From NCBI RefSeq assembly GCF_947493125.1, contig NZ_CANLQB010000006.1, forward strand, positions 186,001-250,000: DNA of 64,000 nucleotides, given 5' to 3'. This DNA is from an uncultured Roseobacter sp. GTDB lineage: Bacteria > Pseudomonadota > Alphaproteobacteria > Rhodobacterales > Rhodobacteraceae. Below are positions 35,861-44,283 of this stretch, one piece after another. Position numbers and translations under genes: made by a program. Position 1 is the stretch's first letter; the number at the start of each line of letters is the position of its first letter. The notes below the pieces were generated by a model, which saw nothing but the letters and a program-made list of their open reading frames with translations, did no database searches and had not been told where the DNA came from.

Positions 35861-37321
35861 TTACTCCAGGAGCGCGGGCTCCGTAGGCGACCGTCCACTG
35901 CAAATCGGCGCGAACTGCACAAGACCTGCGCCGAAAGTGTCATCTGGCCCTTCGTTACCTAGATCCAGTGCCGTGGAGCGCAGGAAGGATTTCACCTCAG
36001 AGATGGTCAAGTCCGGTTTTGCGGACATCAAAACGGCAGCAGCAGCCGTTGCAAAAGGCGCCGCAAAGGAGGTTCCTGTTTTCGATCTGACGCCCCGGAT
36101 CGATGCCGCGGTCCAGACCTCGACGCCAGGGGCAGCCAGATCAACATGCGGCCCTCTACCGGCACGGCGATAGATGCGGCCCGAGGCATCGACAGCCGTC
36201 GCAGTCAGAACAGGCGCGTAGGCCCCCGGGAATACAGGCTGCGCGCGCGGACCGTTGTTGCCCGAGACCGACACAATGAGAACCTCTTCGCTGCTGAGCC
36301 TCAAGACCATTTCTTCCAGCAAGATGTTATGCGGGCCGGCAAGGCTCATGTTGATGAGGTCCACTCCAGCGCCTGCCAGTTGATCCATGGCTTGCACCAG
36401 AGCGAAGACATCGCTGCGTTCGTCTCCTGAGGTTCTCTGGAAGGCGTCGATGGCAAGCAGTTCCGCGTCCGGCAAAAGGCCATGGGCCCGACCGGACCGG
36501 GACCCGATCAGTATTGCAGCGACGGCAGTTCCGTGCTGTGCGCCAGAGCCGCGGTCTTGCTGACCATCGAGTTTCAGAAGAGACAACCTTCCCCCATCGA
36601 ACGCTTCGTGGTCGGGGTTGATGCCGGTGTCAATCAGACCAATGCGGGTGGTGACACGGCCACAGGTGGCCGCAGCGCCGGAACCCGACCGCCACCCGAC
36701 CAAATCGAAGGATCCGCAATGCAACCCCTCGCACACCTCCTCCAGGCCTTCGTTGGTGCGATAAAAATGGTTAAAATCTGCGGCCTCTCCGGACGGCAAT
36801 TCCCGGATTTGTTCAAGAGCCGCGTCAAGTGCAGTGCCAGAGGGCACACGCAAACGCCGAAGCGTCTCTCCCAAGGCCGCGATCTCGACCGTCCGGATGA
36901 CCTCGTAGCCCTGCCCCGTCAAGGTCGCCAGATCGGCGTCCGATAGATCGAGAACCACGATCTCTGCAGCAGCACGAGTCGGCCGTGGCGCTGGTGCGCT
37001 TCGCTGGGCTGTTTGAGGCGGTGGCGTCCGACCAAAGAGCCAGTCGAACAGGTTCCCGTCGGCATTCGGACCACCGCCGGGCCGATTGTATCGCCCTTCG
37101 CCTCCGTGCCCAATCCGGCCACTACGATCATCCCGGTCGTCGTCATCGCTGTCGCCGCCATCACTATCGCTGTCACTATCACTGTCGCTGTCACTATCAC
37201 TGTCGCTGTCGTCATCGTCGTCAGCCCAGGCGACTGCAGTAACCGGGCTATCATGCCAAATCGCCGGAAGCGCGAAGACCAATGCAGACGCCAAGAGAAC
37301 ATAAAGCAGATATCGTTTCAT
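35861..37321 (-). CDS. S8 subtilisin-like serine protease with Asp-Ser repeat linker
   Basis: 486 residues from ATG 37321. A signal peptide (MKRYLLYVLLASALVFALPA to AVAWA) is followed at about 33-70 by a low-complexity acidic run of alternating Asp and Ser. Then a short prodomain-like part and the peptidase: Asp at RIGLIDTGINPDHE, His at AQHGTAVAAIL, Ser at GTSFAAPFATAA, all three catalytic residues intact. A C-terminal ...GLVQFAP tail closes it. Export makes an envelope or secreted protease. It is divergent from an ECF sigma gene and carries an EcfG-like promoter, so it is a likely member of that regulon. Confidence 0.85.
   Translation of the reverse strand: MKRYLLYVLLASALVFALPAIWHDSPVTAVAWADDDDDSDSDSDSDSDSDSDSDGGDSDDDDRDDRSGRIGHGGEGRYNRPGGGPNADGNLFDWLFGRTPPPQTAQRSAPAPRPTRAAAEIVVLDLSDADLATLTGQGYEVIRTVEIAALGETLRRLRVPSGTALDAALEQIRELPSGEAADFNHFYRTNEGLEEVCEGLHCGSFDLVGWRSGSGAAATCGRVTTRIGLIDTGINPDHEAFDGGRLSLLKLDGQQDRGSGAQHGTAVAAILIGSRSGRAHGLLPDAELLAIDAFQRTSGDERSDVFALVQAMDQLAGAGVDLINMSLAGPHNILLEEMVLRLSSEEVLIVSVSGNNGPRAQPVFPGAYAPVLTATAVDASGRIYRRAGRGPHVDLAAPGVEVWTAASIRGVRSKTGTSFAAPFATAAAAVLMSAKPDLTISEVKSFLRSTALDLGNEGPDDTFGAGLVQFAPICSGRSPTEPALLE
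37161..37210. repeat. Tandem 18-bp repeat encoding the (Asp-Ser)n linker
   Basis: TGTCACTATCACTGTCGC occurs twice back to back at 37171-37188 and 37189-37206, with partial units before and after. On the gene strand this gives the Asp-Ser alternation of the protease linker. The length is prone to slippage and may vary between strains. Confidence 0.75.
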
Positions 37322-37410
37322 TCCCGATCTCCATCTAAGCTGCAATCTGCAAGTTCGGCATTTGAAACATCGTCGGATGTTGCGTCGCCGTCTGTGATTG
37401 CCCTAGAGGT

Positions 37411-37435
37411 AACGACGTGTCGTTCATAATATTCC
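37411..37435 (-). promoter_or_regulatory. Candidate ECF (EcfG/RpoE-like) promoter for the subtilase gene
   Basis: On the minus strand GGAAT (37435-37431) and CGTT (37414-37411) are spaced 16 bp apart, matching the GGAAC-N16/17-CGTT type of ECF promoter with one mismatch. The predicted start would give an 80-90 nt leader. The same DNA also contains the inverted repeat AACGAC-GT-GTCGTT. Found by eye; no start site evidence. Confidence 0.4.
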
Positions 37436-37463
37436 ACGCTTTCATCGGAAAGACCTCAAAAAG

Positions 37464-37994
37464 ATGTCGGACAGTTTCGCAGATGGCATCATTACGCTCC
37501 TTCCCAATTTGAGGCGTTTCGCGATATCGCTATGCCGATCGGCGGACACTGCCGACGATTTGGTCCAGATTACGGTCGAGCGTGCGTTTGCAGCACGCCA
37601 CCAGTTCGACCCCGATACGCGACTGGACGCCTGGCTCTTCAGGATCTTGCGGAACGCATGGATCGACATGACCCGCCGATCCAAGACGCGGGGAACTCAG
37701 ATCGATATCGACGACGCGCCGGACGCAAGCACCGTGGATGGGACAAAGGTCGCAGAGACCGCATTGATGCTCAAGTCCGCAAAGGCGGCAATCGACGCGT
37801 TGCCGGAAAACCAGCGTGACGTGATTATGCTGATCTGCGTGGAAGAATTGAGTTACAAAGAAGCTGCAACGGTGCTGGACACCCCAATCGGGACGGTCAT
37901 GAGCCGACTGGCCCGCGCGCGGCTGGCCATTGCGAAAAAACTTGGAATAAATCAAACAGCCCCACGTTCTTCTGACAACGAGGGAGACCGCTGA
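37464..37994 (+). CDS. ECF-family RNA polymerase sigma factor
   Basis: 176 residues. Sigma-2 region: LCRSADTADDLVQITVERAFAARHQF and DTRLDAWLFRILRNAWIDMTR. Sigma-4 region: ALPENQRDVIMLICVEELSYKEAATVLDTPIGTVMSRLARAR, the -35 reading HTH. The following gene, one base apart, is an anti-sigma factor, and the divergent gene is the exported protease. It lacks sigma-3, as usual for ECF. The stimulus is unknown. Confidence 0.88.
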   Translation: MSDSFADGIITLLPNLRRFAISLCRSADTADDLVQITVERAFAARHQFDPDTRLDAWLFRILRNAWIDMTRRSKTRGTQIDIDDAPDASTVDGTKVAETALMLKSAKAAIDALPENQRDVIMLICVEELSYKEAATVLDTPIGTVMSRLARARLAIAKKLGINQTAPRSSDNEGDR

Positions 37995-37995
37995 G

Positions 37996-38760
37996 ATGCA
38001 AAGTCCTGAATTTAGTGATGAAGAACTGATGGCTTATGCCGATGGCGAGTTGACGGAAGAACGTGCCTCGGAGATGGATGTCGCCTTGTCCAACGACCGG
38101 AAACTTGCTGACCGCCTCGCTCTCTTTATCGACACCCGCGCACTGGCGCGGGGTGCCCTGGAGTCCGACTTAGAGACGCCGGTGCCAGAGCATCTCGTTC
38201 AGCGTGTTCATGACCTGGCCGCGCAGCAGCGTGATGGGTCGAGTGCGGACGATGACGTGATCCCCTTCCCGCAAAAGCCCCGGACTTCACAGCAAATGCC
38301 GGTCTGGAAACTTCCCCTGGCTGCGGGGCTCGCCTTGGCGGTCGGTCTTGGCGCAGGCCTTACGCTGGCGCCGGTGGTCGGAACCGGTGTCAACAGTATC
38401 GAAATCGCAGCACTTGCAGATGATCGTATTGCATCGGCACTCGACACCACACTGTCGGGCGATGAGGTGACGTTGCAAAACGGTTCCCGAATCGCGCTGA
38501 TTGCCACCTTCTTCGACGCAGAGAACACCTTGTGCCGGGAGTTCGAGTTTGATCGCCCTGAAGGCGGAACGGTCGTCTCCGTCGCATGCCAGAAAGGTGG
38601 TCAATGGAATGTCCGAATGGCGGTGGCTGCAGCAGCGACCGATGCCGGATACGCCCCCGCCTCCTCGCTGGAAGTTCTGGATGCTTATCTGACAGCGAGC
38701 GAGGCAGGACCGCCGCTTGAACCCGATGCAGAAGCTGCCGCTCTCGACGCCCTGCGCTGA
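37996..38760 (+). CDS. Membrane-anchored anti-sigma factor
   Basis: 254 residues beginning one base after the sigma stop. The N-terminal cytoplasmic domain (EELMAYADGELTEERASEMD) is typical of the anti-sigma fold that clamps ECF factors; no HxxxCxxC zinc motif is seen. One span is predicted at about 100-122 (LPLAAGLALAVGLGAGLTLA), leaving a periplasmic sensor of about 130 residues (FDAENTLCREFEFDRPEGGTVVSVACQ) with two Cys. The periplasmic Cys pair could be redox-sensitive. It would release the sigma on envelope signal, and the S8 protease could be output or input. Confidence 0.8.
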   Translation: MQSPEFSDEELMAYADGELTEERASEMDVALSNDRKLADRLALFIDTRALARGALESDLETPVPEHLVQRVHDLAAQQRDGSSADDDVIPFPQKPRTSQQMPVWKLPLAAGLALAVGLGAGLTLAPVVGTGVNSIEIAALADDRIASALDTTLSGDEVTLQNGSRIALIATFFDAENTLCREFEFDRPEGGTVVSVACQKGGQWNVRMAVAAAATDAGYAPASSLEVLDAYLTASEAGPPLEPDAEAAALDALR

Positions 38761-38786
38761 ACGTCGACCAGCCCGGAAGTTCATCG

Positions 38787-38817
38787 CCTCGCCCAAGTGA
38801 GCGGGGATTTTATCTTT
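38787..38817 (+). terminator. Rho-independent-type terminator after the sigma/anti-sigma operon
   Basis: CCTCGC (38787-38792) pairs with GCGGGG (38801-38806; one T-G wobble), followed by ATTTTATCTTTT. It lies 27 bp after the anti-sigma stop. Confidence 0.6.
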
Positions 38818-38948
38818 TCAAAACATATATTTATATATTCATCTCTCGTTCATCAGCTTTTATGAAACCGTTCACTGCGCCAACAGGACAGAGACAGGCT
38901 CGCCTCTTAGGTTGATCTCGAAGACACCAAACCAAGAGGATAACTGAC

Positions 38949-40043
38949 ATGACCGTTCACACCTTCGACTTCGATCTGACGATGCTCCATCTCAATGCAA
39001 AATGGGCCTTTACCACCCGTCGCGTCAATCATGACGATGTGGCTGGTCTGGATCCTGCTGTAGCGCTCGGGATTGCGGGCGACCTCGTGCTCTGTGAGAT
39101 CATTGAAATCAACCAGCATCAGAAAATCCAACTTGCCAGCGGACGCGCATCGACCAGCTATCTCGGCGACAAGGTTGTTCTGTGCATCGGCGATCGTTAT
39201 GCGCCGGACCAATTCGAGGGAGCTGCGCGCATCACGACGAGCGGCGCAGACCTGCTCGCCGGCGGAGGCGTCGTTGGCACCATGGAGCATGCACATGCCC
39301 GCATGGTCGAGCCGACCAAGCTGCGCCCAATTGCCCTGCTGACTGACCGCGCCGGGGACGTCATCAACATTGCCCGGTATAGCCTGCGCGAAAGGGAGAT
39401 ACCGGACCATGTCACCGTGATCGGTGTCTTCGGGGCGTCCATGAACGCCGGCAAGACCACCGCCGCGGTCAGCCTCGCCCATGGTCTGTCACGTGCCGGG
39501 TTCAGCGTCGCAGGCTTGAAGGCAACCGGCACCGGTGCCTTCAGCGACTTCAACGCCTTCGAAGATGCAGGCGTCAGCGCGATGGATTTTACCGATGCGG
39601 GCATGCCGACCACATACCGAATGCCGATGGATCGGATCGAGAAGGGCTTTGAGACGCTCGTTGGCACTGCCGCGACCAATGGTGCCGATATCGTCGTGGT
39701 CGAAATCGCCGACGGTGTCTTTCAGCAGGAGACCCAGGAAATTCTGGCAGGATCGAAAATCCGTGACAGGCTCGACGCGATACTCTTTGCCACACCGGAC
39801 GCCCTCGGTGCAGTTGGCGGTACGCGTGTTCTGGCAGACTACGGGCTGAAACCCTTTGCGATGTCCGGGAAACTCACGCAGTCCCCACTTGCCATGATGG
39901 AGGCCAAGATCGCGACAGGCATTCCACAGCTCTCACGTGAAGATCTGTGCACACCTGCCTCGGTTATGGCGGTGACCAGCCCCATCCTGCGCACTCCGAA
40001 TGTCAGTCTCAACACCACCGTTGAGGAGATGACCGCCGCTTGA
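38949..40043 (+). CDS. P-loop NTPase of unknown function (DUF1611-like)
   Basis: 364 residues. The N-terminal half (about 1-155) is a beta-rich domain with DLVLCEIIEINQHQKIQLASG and a probable metal- or ligand-loop GTMEHAHARM. The C-terminal half is a P-loop domain: VTVIGVFGASMNAGKTTAAV as Walker A near 165, GLKATGTGAFSDF next, and IVVVEIADGVFQQE as the Walker B-like strand. The architecture recalls DUF1611 or dethiobiotin-synthetase/MobB-like enzymes, which transfer groups with nucleotide. No catalytic family is certain. An AT-rich 188-bp gap with a TATATTTATATATT run precedes it. The two-component system follows on the same strand 140 bp on, with no terminator seen. Confidence 0.65.
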   Translation: MTVHTFDFDLTMLHLNAKWAFTTRRVNHDDVAGLDPAVALGIAGDLVLCEIIEINQHQKIQLASGRASTSYLGDKVVLCIGDRYAPDQFEGAARITTSGADLLAGGGVVGTMEHAHARMVEPTKLRPIALLTDRAGDVINIARYSLREREIPDHVTVIGVFGASMNAGKTTAAVSLAHGLSRAGFSVAGLKATGTGAFSDFNAFEDAGVSAMDFTDAGMPTTYRMPMDRIEKGFETLVGTAATNGADIVVVEIADGVFQQETQEILAGSKIRDRLDAILFATPDALGAVGGTRVLADYGLKPFAMSGKLTQSPLAMMEAKIATGIPQLSREDLCTPASVMAVTSPILRTPNVSLNTTVEEMTAA

Positions 40044-40183
40044 CCCACCCCGCGATACCTGACGAGAGAGGGCCGCATGTCCATTGCAGCCCTCTCTTGA
40101 CATTTGTGAGCATCTCGAATGGACTATTACACCGGCCGCGGCCCTGATACCCAGCGCACACCGGGATCATTGGAGATAAGAGG

Positions 40184-41749
40184 ATGAGTATTGCCAATCT
40201 GTTACGCGGTCTCGCAGCCCTTATGCTGGTGGTAGCACTCTGCGGAACCGCCTTGGCTTACTGGTCTGCTCAGCGAGCCGCCTTCTTCAACGAGCGGATC
40301 AATCTGGCGCATGAATCATACGAGTTTCACCTCAAGCTGAGCGGCAACACATATCAGCTGTTCAAGCAATATGGCGACGCAATGCTTATCGGCGACCGGG
40401 ACGAGGGTGCAGGTGAGGCTGAACTGATCCGCCTGATCCGCCAGAACATCAGATCCATCCGCGCACTGATTGGCCGGGAGATTGATCTCGTCGGGGATGA
40501 AGAGATTGATGAGCTCGAGCTTCTCGCCCAAATCGAACGCAAGATCGAGGATCTTATCGCACGTTTCGAAGTTGTCCGCACGGAGACTGAGGTTGAAAAG
40601 TTCGGGCGCAATTGGACGGGACTGTCCGTCATGCTCGACGACGACATTGACCGCGATTTCCACTCGATGATCCAAGCGGCTCTGGCCGGGGAACTTGAAG
40701 AGGTGAGAGAAACTCGCGCTGCAGCAGAACAACATCTGCAGACCGCCAACAGCGTAACGCTGGTCTTGGTCGTGTTGGCGGTCGGCGTCGTGATGGTCGC
40801 GCTGTGGGTTTACACCACCCACATCCTCCATCCGATGCAGCGGCTGATGAAGGGTGTCAACGCCTTGGCGGACGGCCAGTTCGATCATCGGATCGCTTTT
40901 CGAGGGCGAAGCGAAATCGCCGAGATCGGAGAGGTTCTGGACAGCATGGCCGCAATGGTCGAAGCACGAACCGAGTCGCTCACCACACAGAACACCGAAC
41001 TGGAGGAGGCCGTTCGCGCGCGAACGGCCGAGCTTGAGAGCTTGCTCACGAAGTCGCGTGTGGCTGAAGACGCGCGCAGGCAGATGCTGGCCGATGTAAG
41101 CCATGAACTGCGCACTCCTTTGACCATCATTCAAGGCGAGAGCGACGTCGCCTTGCGCGGCGCGGACAAGACCGTCGAAGAGTACCGAGAGGCCCTGCGA
41201 CGGACGCGTGAAACCGCCAAGCACACCAATCTGCTTGTAAACGACCTTCTGTTCATCTCGCGCGAGGAGGCTGGCCAGACCCGGTTGAAGCTGGAGCGAG
41301 TGGACCTAAAGGCCCTGCTGAAAGAAGCCGTGGCTGTCTTCGGCCCGGATATTCCGTTTGTAACTGATGTCGACGAAGCTGAGATGTCTCTGGATGTGGC
41401 ACGGATCCGACAGTGCATCGCCGCCATGATACAAAATGCGCGCCGGTATGGTGGACCTGAGGTGACCGTACGCCTCCTCCGCACAGGCCAGGGCTACCGG
41501 GTGAGCGTAGACGACAACGGTCCTGGCCTTCCTGATGATGAGAAGGAAAAAGCCTTCGAAAGGTTCTTCCGCGGATCAAATGCGGCGGACCGCTACGAAG
41601 ATGGGGCAGGTCTTGGGCTGCCGGTCGTGCGTTCGATCGCGCGCGCCCACGGTGGAAATGCGCTCCTTCAGGACCGGTATGGTGGCGGACTTTCGAGCAT
41701 TATGGATCTGCCAACCACAGCACCCTTGCGTGTTGTTTCGCAAAGCTGA
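40184..41749 (+). CDS. Sensor histidine kinase with HAMP domain
   Basis: 521 residues. Two spans (about 8-27 and 185-210) enclose a periplasmic helical sensor of about 155 residues. HAMP lies at 210-265 (HILHPMQRLMKGVNALADGQF), a coiled coil at 270-300, HisKA with phosphoacceptor His307 in DVSHELRTPLTI, then HATPase_c with N-box MIQNARRYGG, G1 DDNGPGLPDD and G2 GAGLGLPVVRSIARAHGG. All motifs are intact. It is followed 127 bp later by an OmpR-type regulator. The helical sensor resembles four-helix-bundle chemosensors; the signal is unknown. Confidence 0.88.
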   Translation: MSIANLLRGLAALMLVVALCGTALAYWSAQRAAFFNERINLAHESYEFHLKLSGNTYQLFKQYGDAMLIGDRDEGAGEAELIRLIRQNIRSIRALIGREIDLVGDEEIDELELLAQIERKIEDLIARFEVVRTETEVEKFGRNWTGLSVMLDDDIDRDFHSMIQAALAGELEEVRETRAAAEQHLQTANSVTLVLVVLAVGVVMVALWVYTTHILHPMQRLMKGVNALADGQFDHRIAFRGRSEIAEIGEVLDSMAAMVEARTESLTTQNTELEEAVRARTAELESLLTKSRVAEDARRQMLADVSHELRTPLTIIQGESDVALRGADKTVEEYREALRRTRETAKHTNLLVNDLLFISREEAGQTRLKLERVDLKALLKEAVAVFGPDIPFVTDVDEAEMSLDVARIRQCIAAMIQNARRYGGPEVTVRLLRTGQGYRVSVDDNGPGLPDDEKEKAFERFFRGSNAADRYEDGAGLGLPVVRSIARAHGGNALLQDRYGGGLSSIMDLPTTAPLRVVSQS

Positions 41750-41875
41750 GACAAGGTTTTTGCAGCAAAAATCGAGGAATATCTCAACAGTTTGGGAATA
41801 ACTGGCGGCCCCCTCCGTTTGTCTTTCTGAAAGGGCGATGCATGCGCCCATACGACACAGAAAAGGCGCAAGACC

Positions 41876-42547
41876 ATGAACATCCTATTGATTGAAGACG
41901 AACTGCGGGTAGCGGATTTCGTCCGGCGCGGATTGAAGGCAGAAGGATGGGTTGTCGAACATGCGGGCGACGGCGAAACCGGCCTTGCTATCATGCAGGA
42001 TCGGGATTTCGACGTCATCATCCTCGATCTGATGTTGCCTGGGATCAGTGGCCAACAGGTCTGCCAGAAAATGCGCGCGCGCGCCAATACGACGCCGGTT
42101 CTGATGTTGACGGCATTGGACAGCACCGACGAACGCGTGGCGGGGCTGCGTGTCGGCGCCGATGACTATCTGCCCAAGCCATTCGACTTTGATGAGTTGA
42201 TCGCGCGCATTCAGGCGCTTCATCGCCGTATGACCGGCTATGGCAACGAGGACAGTAACGGGAAGTATCAGCACCACGGCCTGATCTACGACAGCGCTGC
42301 AATGGTTCTGACCGTGGATGGAATCGTCGTCGATCTCTCCGCCAAGGAACGCGAACTGATCTCCATCCTGATGGCCAGTAAGAACAAGGCGCTCAGCCGC
42401 GAGCGCATTCTGAATTCGGTCTGGGGCACCCATGAGGATCCGATGACGAATGTAGTGGACGTCTACATCGGGCGCCTGCGCAAGAAGCTGGGCCCCTACG
42501 GCGGGTTGATCACGACCGTACGGGGTGCAGGCTATCGCTTTGGCTGA
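41876..42547 (+). CDS. OmpR/PhoB-family response regulator
   Basis: 223 residues. Receiver domain with acidic pair at IEDEL, phosphoacceptor Asp51 in IILDLMLPGISG, Thr in LMLTALDS and Lys in LPKPFDFDELIARI; DNA-binding domain from about 130 with VDLSAKERELISILMAS, SRERILNSVWG and VVDVYIGRLRKKLG then IRTVRGAGYRFG-like end (ITTVRGAGYRFG). The cognate kinase is the preceding gene. Targets are likely to include the neighbouring ABC/hydroxylase operon, but no binding repeats were identified. Confidence 0.9.
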   Translation: MNILLIEDELRVADFVRRGLKAEGWVVEHAGDGETGLAIMQDRDFDVIILDLMLPGISGQQVCQKMRARANTTPVLMLTALDSTDERVAGLRVGADDYLPKPFDFDELIARIQALHRRMTGYGNEDSNGKYQHHGLIYDSAAMVLTVDGIVVDLSAKERELISILMASKNKALSRERILNSVWGTHEDPMTNVVDVYIGRLRKKLGPYGGLITTVRGAGYRFG

Positions 42548-42584
42548 GGTTTCAGCGGCAAAACTTCCAGATTTCTCACCGGAA

Positions 42585-42623
42585 AACGCGTCTCAAGGCT
42601 GGGAGCTTGCCTCGAGACGCGTT
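42585..42623. terminator. Bidirectional stem-loop between response regulator and ABC exporter genes
   Basis: AACGCGTCTCAAGGC (42585-42599) pairs with GCCTCGAGACGCGTT (42609-42623) with one mismatch, a 15-position stem with a 9-nt loop. It sits between the two convergent stop codons. Confidence 0.75.
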
Positions 42624-42633
42624 GACACCCAGA

Positions 42634-44283
42634 TCAGTCTGCCAGGCTGACATCGACCAGCAGATCGTCCGGAGTGCCTGCCTCTGCGATACGACCGTCT
42701 TCGATCACCCACAGTACATCCATCATCCGCGCAATTTGCATATTGTGAGTGATCAGGAGCGTGGTCGCACTTGCCCCGCAGATCAATCGACGCACGAGGT
42801 CAGGGCCCTCTTGATCAAGTGCGTCATCGGGTTCATCCAACAACAACAGCCGCGGTTTCGACAGAGACGCACGCGTCAGAAGAACGCGACGCAATTCTCC
42901 CGCGGAGAGATTTCGCCCGCCCTCTGCAACGGTGCCATCCAGACCACCCAGAAGGTCCAGAACCTTACCGAGCCCAAAGACCTCCGCTTCCCGCAAGATC
43001 TCCGCATCAGCAGGCCGTCCTGGCACACCCATGGTCAGAGCCCGGCGCATAGAGCCTTTTAAAATTGGCGAGCGGGAACCGACAAGCGCAATCATCTCCC
43101 GGCGCTCTCGTGTGGTCAGCGCCGTTGGTGAAATCTCTCCAAGCATCACCTGCCCTGCGGGGGGATGCTCCAATCCAGCCGCGAGGCTAAGCAACGTGGA
43201 CTTCCCTGCACCGTTTGCACCGACAATGCCGATCTTCTGACCTGGGAGCGCTGTGACATTTAGATCTCTCAGCGTACCAGAGGACACGTCCGAGAACACG
43301 ACGCTAGGCGCTGCCTTTGGTGCCGTGAGGTCGTCTGAGCGTGCAATCTCGAGCTTTGGAACAGTGAGCAGGTTCAAGCATTTCTCACGGGCATTCTGCC
43401 AGGCGCGATGACGGTCCCAAACTCCGGCAAGCTCCCGCATCGGCTGGATCATCAGTCCCACGGCGGCCAAGGCGCCCGCAGCTTCGGCCGCCGGCAACCC
43501 GCGTGTCAGCGAAACCCCAAAGACACTCGCCGCCGCCAGTCCCGAAACGACATCCGGCACCGCACGCAAGAGCGCTGCACCCCTGGCGCGGGCGAGCGCG
43601 GCATCGACGAGCTTGTCTGTCCGGGTCTGCAGTCGCCGGGTCTCGATCTGTATCCGACCAAGAAGGCGAAGCTCCGGCGCGTGAGGAATGCGCTCACTCA
43701 TGTCAGCTGCAAGGCGTGCCCGCCGCGATCGGAGACGGCGATGGGCGGGACCCAACCGGGGACCGAGGACGGCAAGGCACAGCAGGCCAAGCACCATCGG
43801 AACCGCAACCGCAATTCCAATGTCGATGTTCATGTAGAACAACACACCTGTCGCGACGGGCAGCACGATCAAAGCGGATATCAAACGCGCCAATCCCAAG
43901 CTGACCCAAGCCCGAACTGCGGTCAGGTCCCCCACGAAACGTAGGGCAAGCGCTCCGTTTCGTCTTGCGGCCAGGTCCCGCGCGGACACCCGCGCCATGT
44001 GCTTGAAGAGCCGCATGCGCAGAGCCGCGGCGAAGTGCTGCCCAACCCTTTCCGCAGTCAGCCGCTCGCAAAAACGCAAGACACCGATAGCTCCGCCCGT
44101 AACGGCAAGTGTAACAAGGGCAACAATCGGTAACGCGGTGGAGCCGTCCCGAAACGCGGCAAAGATATCGCGGGTGGCAAAGGCGGCCAAGCCTGTGGCT
44201 CCGGCCTGACCCAACGCAAATGCGACGAGCAAATAGATGCTGCGTTTGCGGTCTTCACTCATGATCCGTGGAAGCGCGCTCAT
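42634..44283 (-). CDS. ABC exporter, fused membrane and ATP-binding domains
   Basis: 549 residues from ATG 44283, overlapping the hydrolase stop (ATGA). Six spans in an ABC_membrane domain (about 15-310; YLLVAFALGQAGATGLAAFA starts it) are followed by the NBD: Walker A GANGAGKSTLLSLAAG, divergent signature LSAGELRRVLLTRASL, Walker B LLLLDEPDDALD and H-loop LITHNMQ. The small membrane part and LSAGE signature resemble CydC/CydD-like or peptide exporters, working as homo- or heterodimers. No partner half-transporter is next to it, so a homodimer is likely. Cargo is unknown; the hydrolase and Asp-hydroxylase upstream suggest a modified metabolite or lipid. Confidence 0.8.
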   Translation of the reverse strand: MSALPRIMSEDRKRSIYLLVAFALGQAGATGLAAFATRDIFAAFRDGSTALPIVALVTLAVTGGAIGVLRFCERLTAERVGQHFAAALRMRLFKHMARVSARDLAARRNGALALRFVGDLTAVRAWVSLGLARLISALIVLPVATGVLFYMNIDIGIAVAVPMVLGLLCLAVLGPRLGPAHRRLRSRRARLAADMSERIPHAPELRLLGRIQIETRRLQTRTDKLVDAALARARGAALLRAVPDVVSGLAAASVFGVSLTRGLPAAEAAGALAAVGLMIQPMRELAGVWDRHRAWQNAREKCLNLLTVPKLEIARSDDLTAPKAAPSVVFSDVSSGTLRDLNVTALPGQKIGIVGANGAGKSTLLSLAAGLEHPPAGQVMLGEISPTALTTRERREMIALVGSRSPILKGSMRRALTMGVPGRPADAEILREAEVFGLGKVLDLLGGLDGTVAEGGRNLSAGELRRVLLTRASLSKPRLLLLDEPDDALDQEGPDLVRRLICGASATTLLITHNMQIARMMDVLWVIEDGRIAEAGTPDDLLVDVSLAD

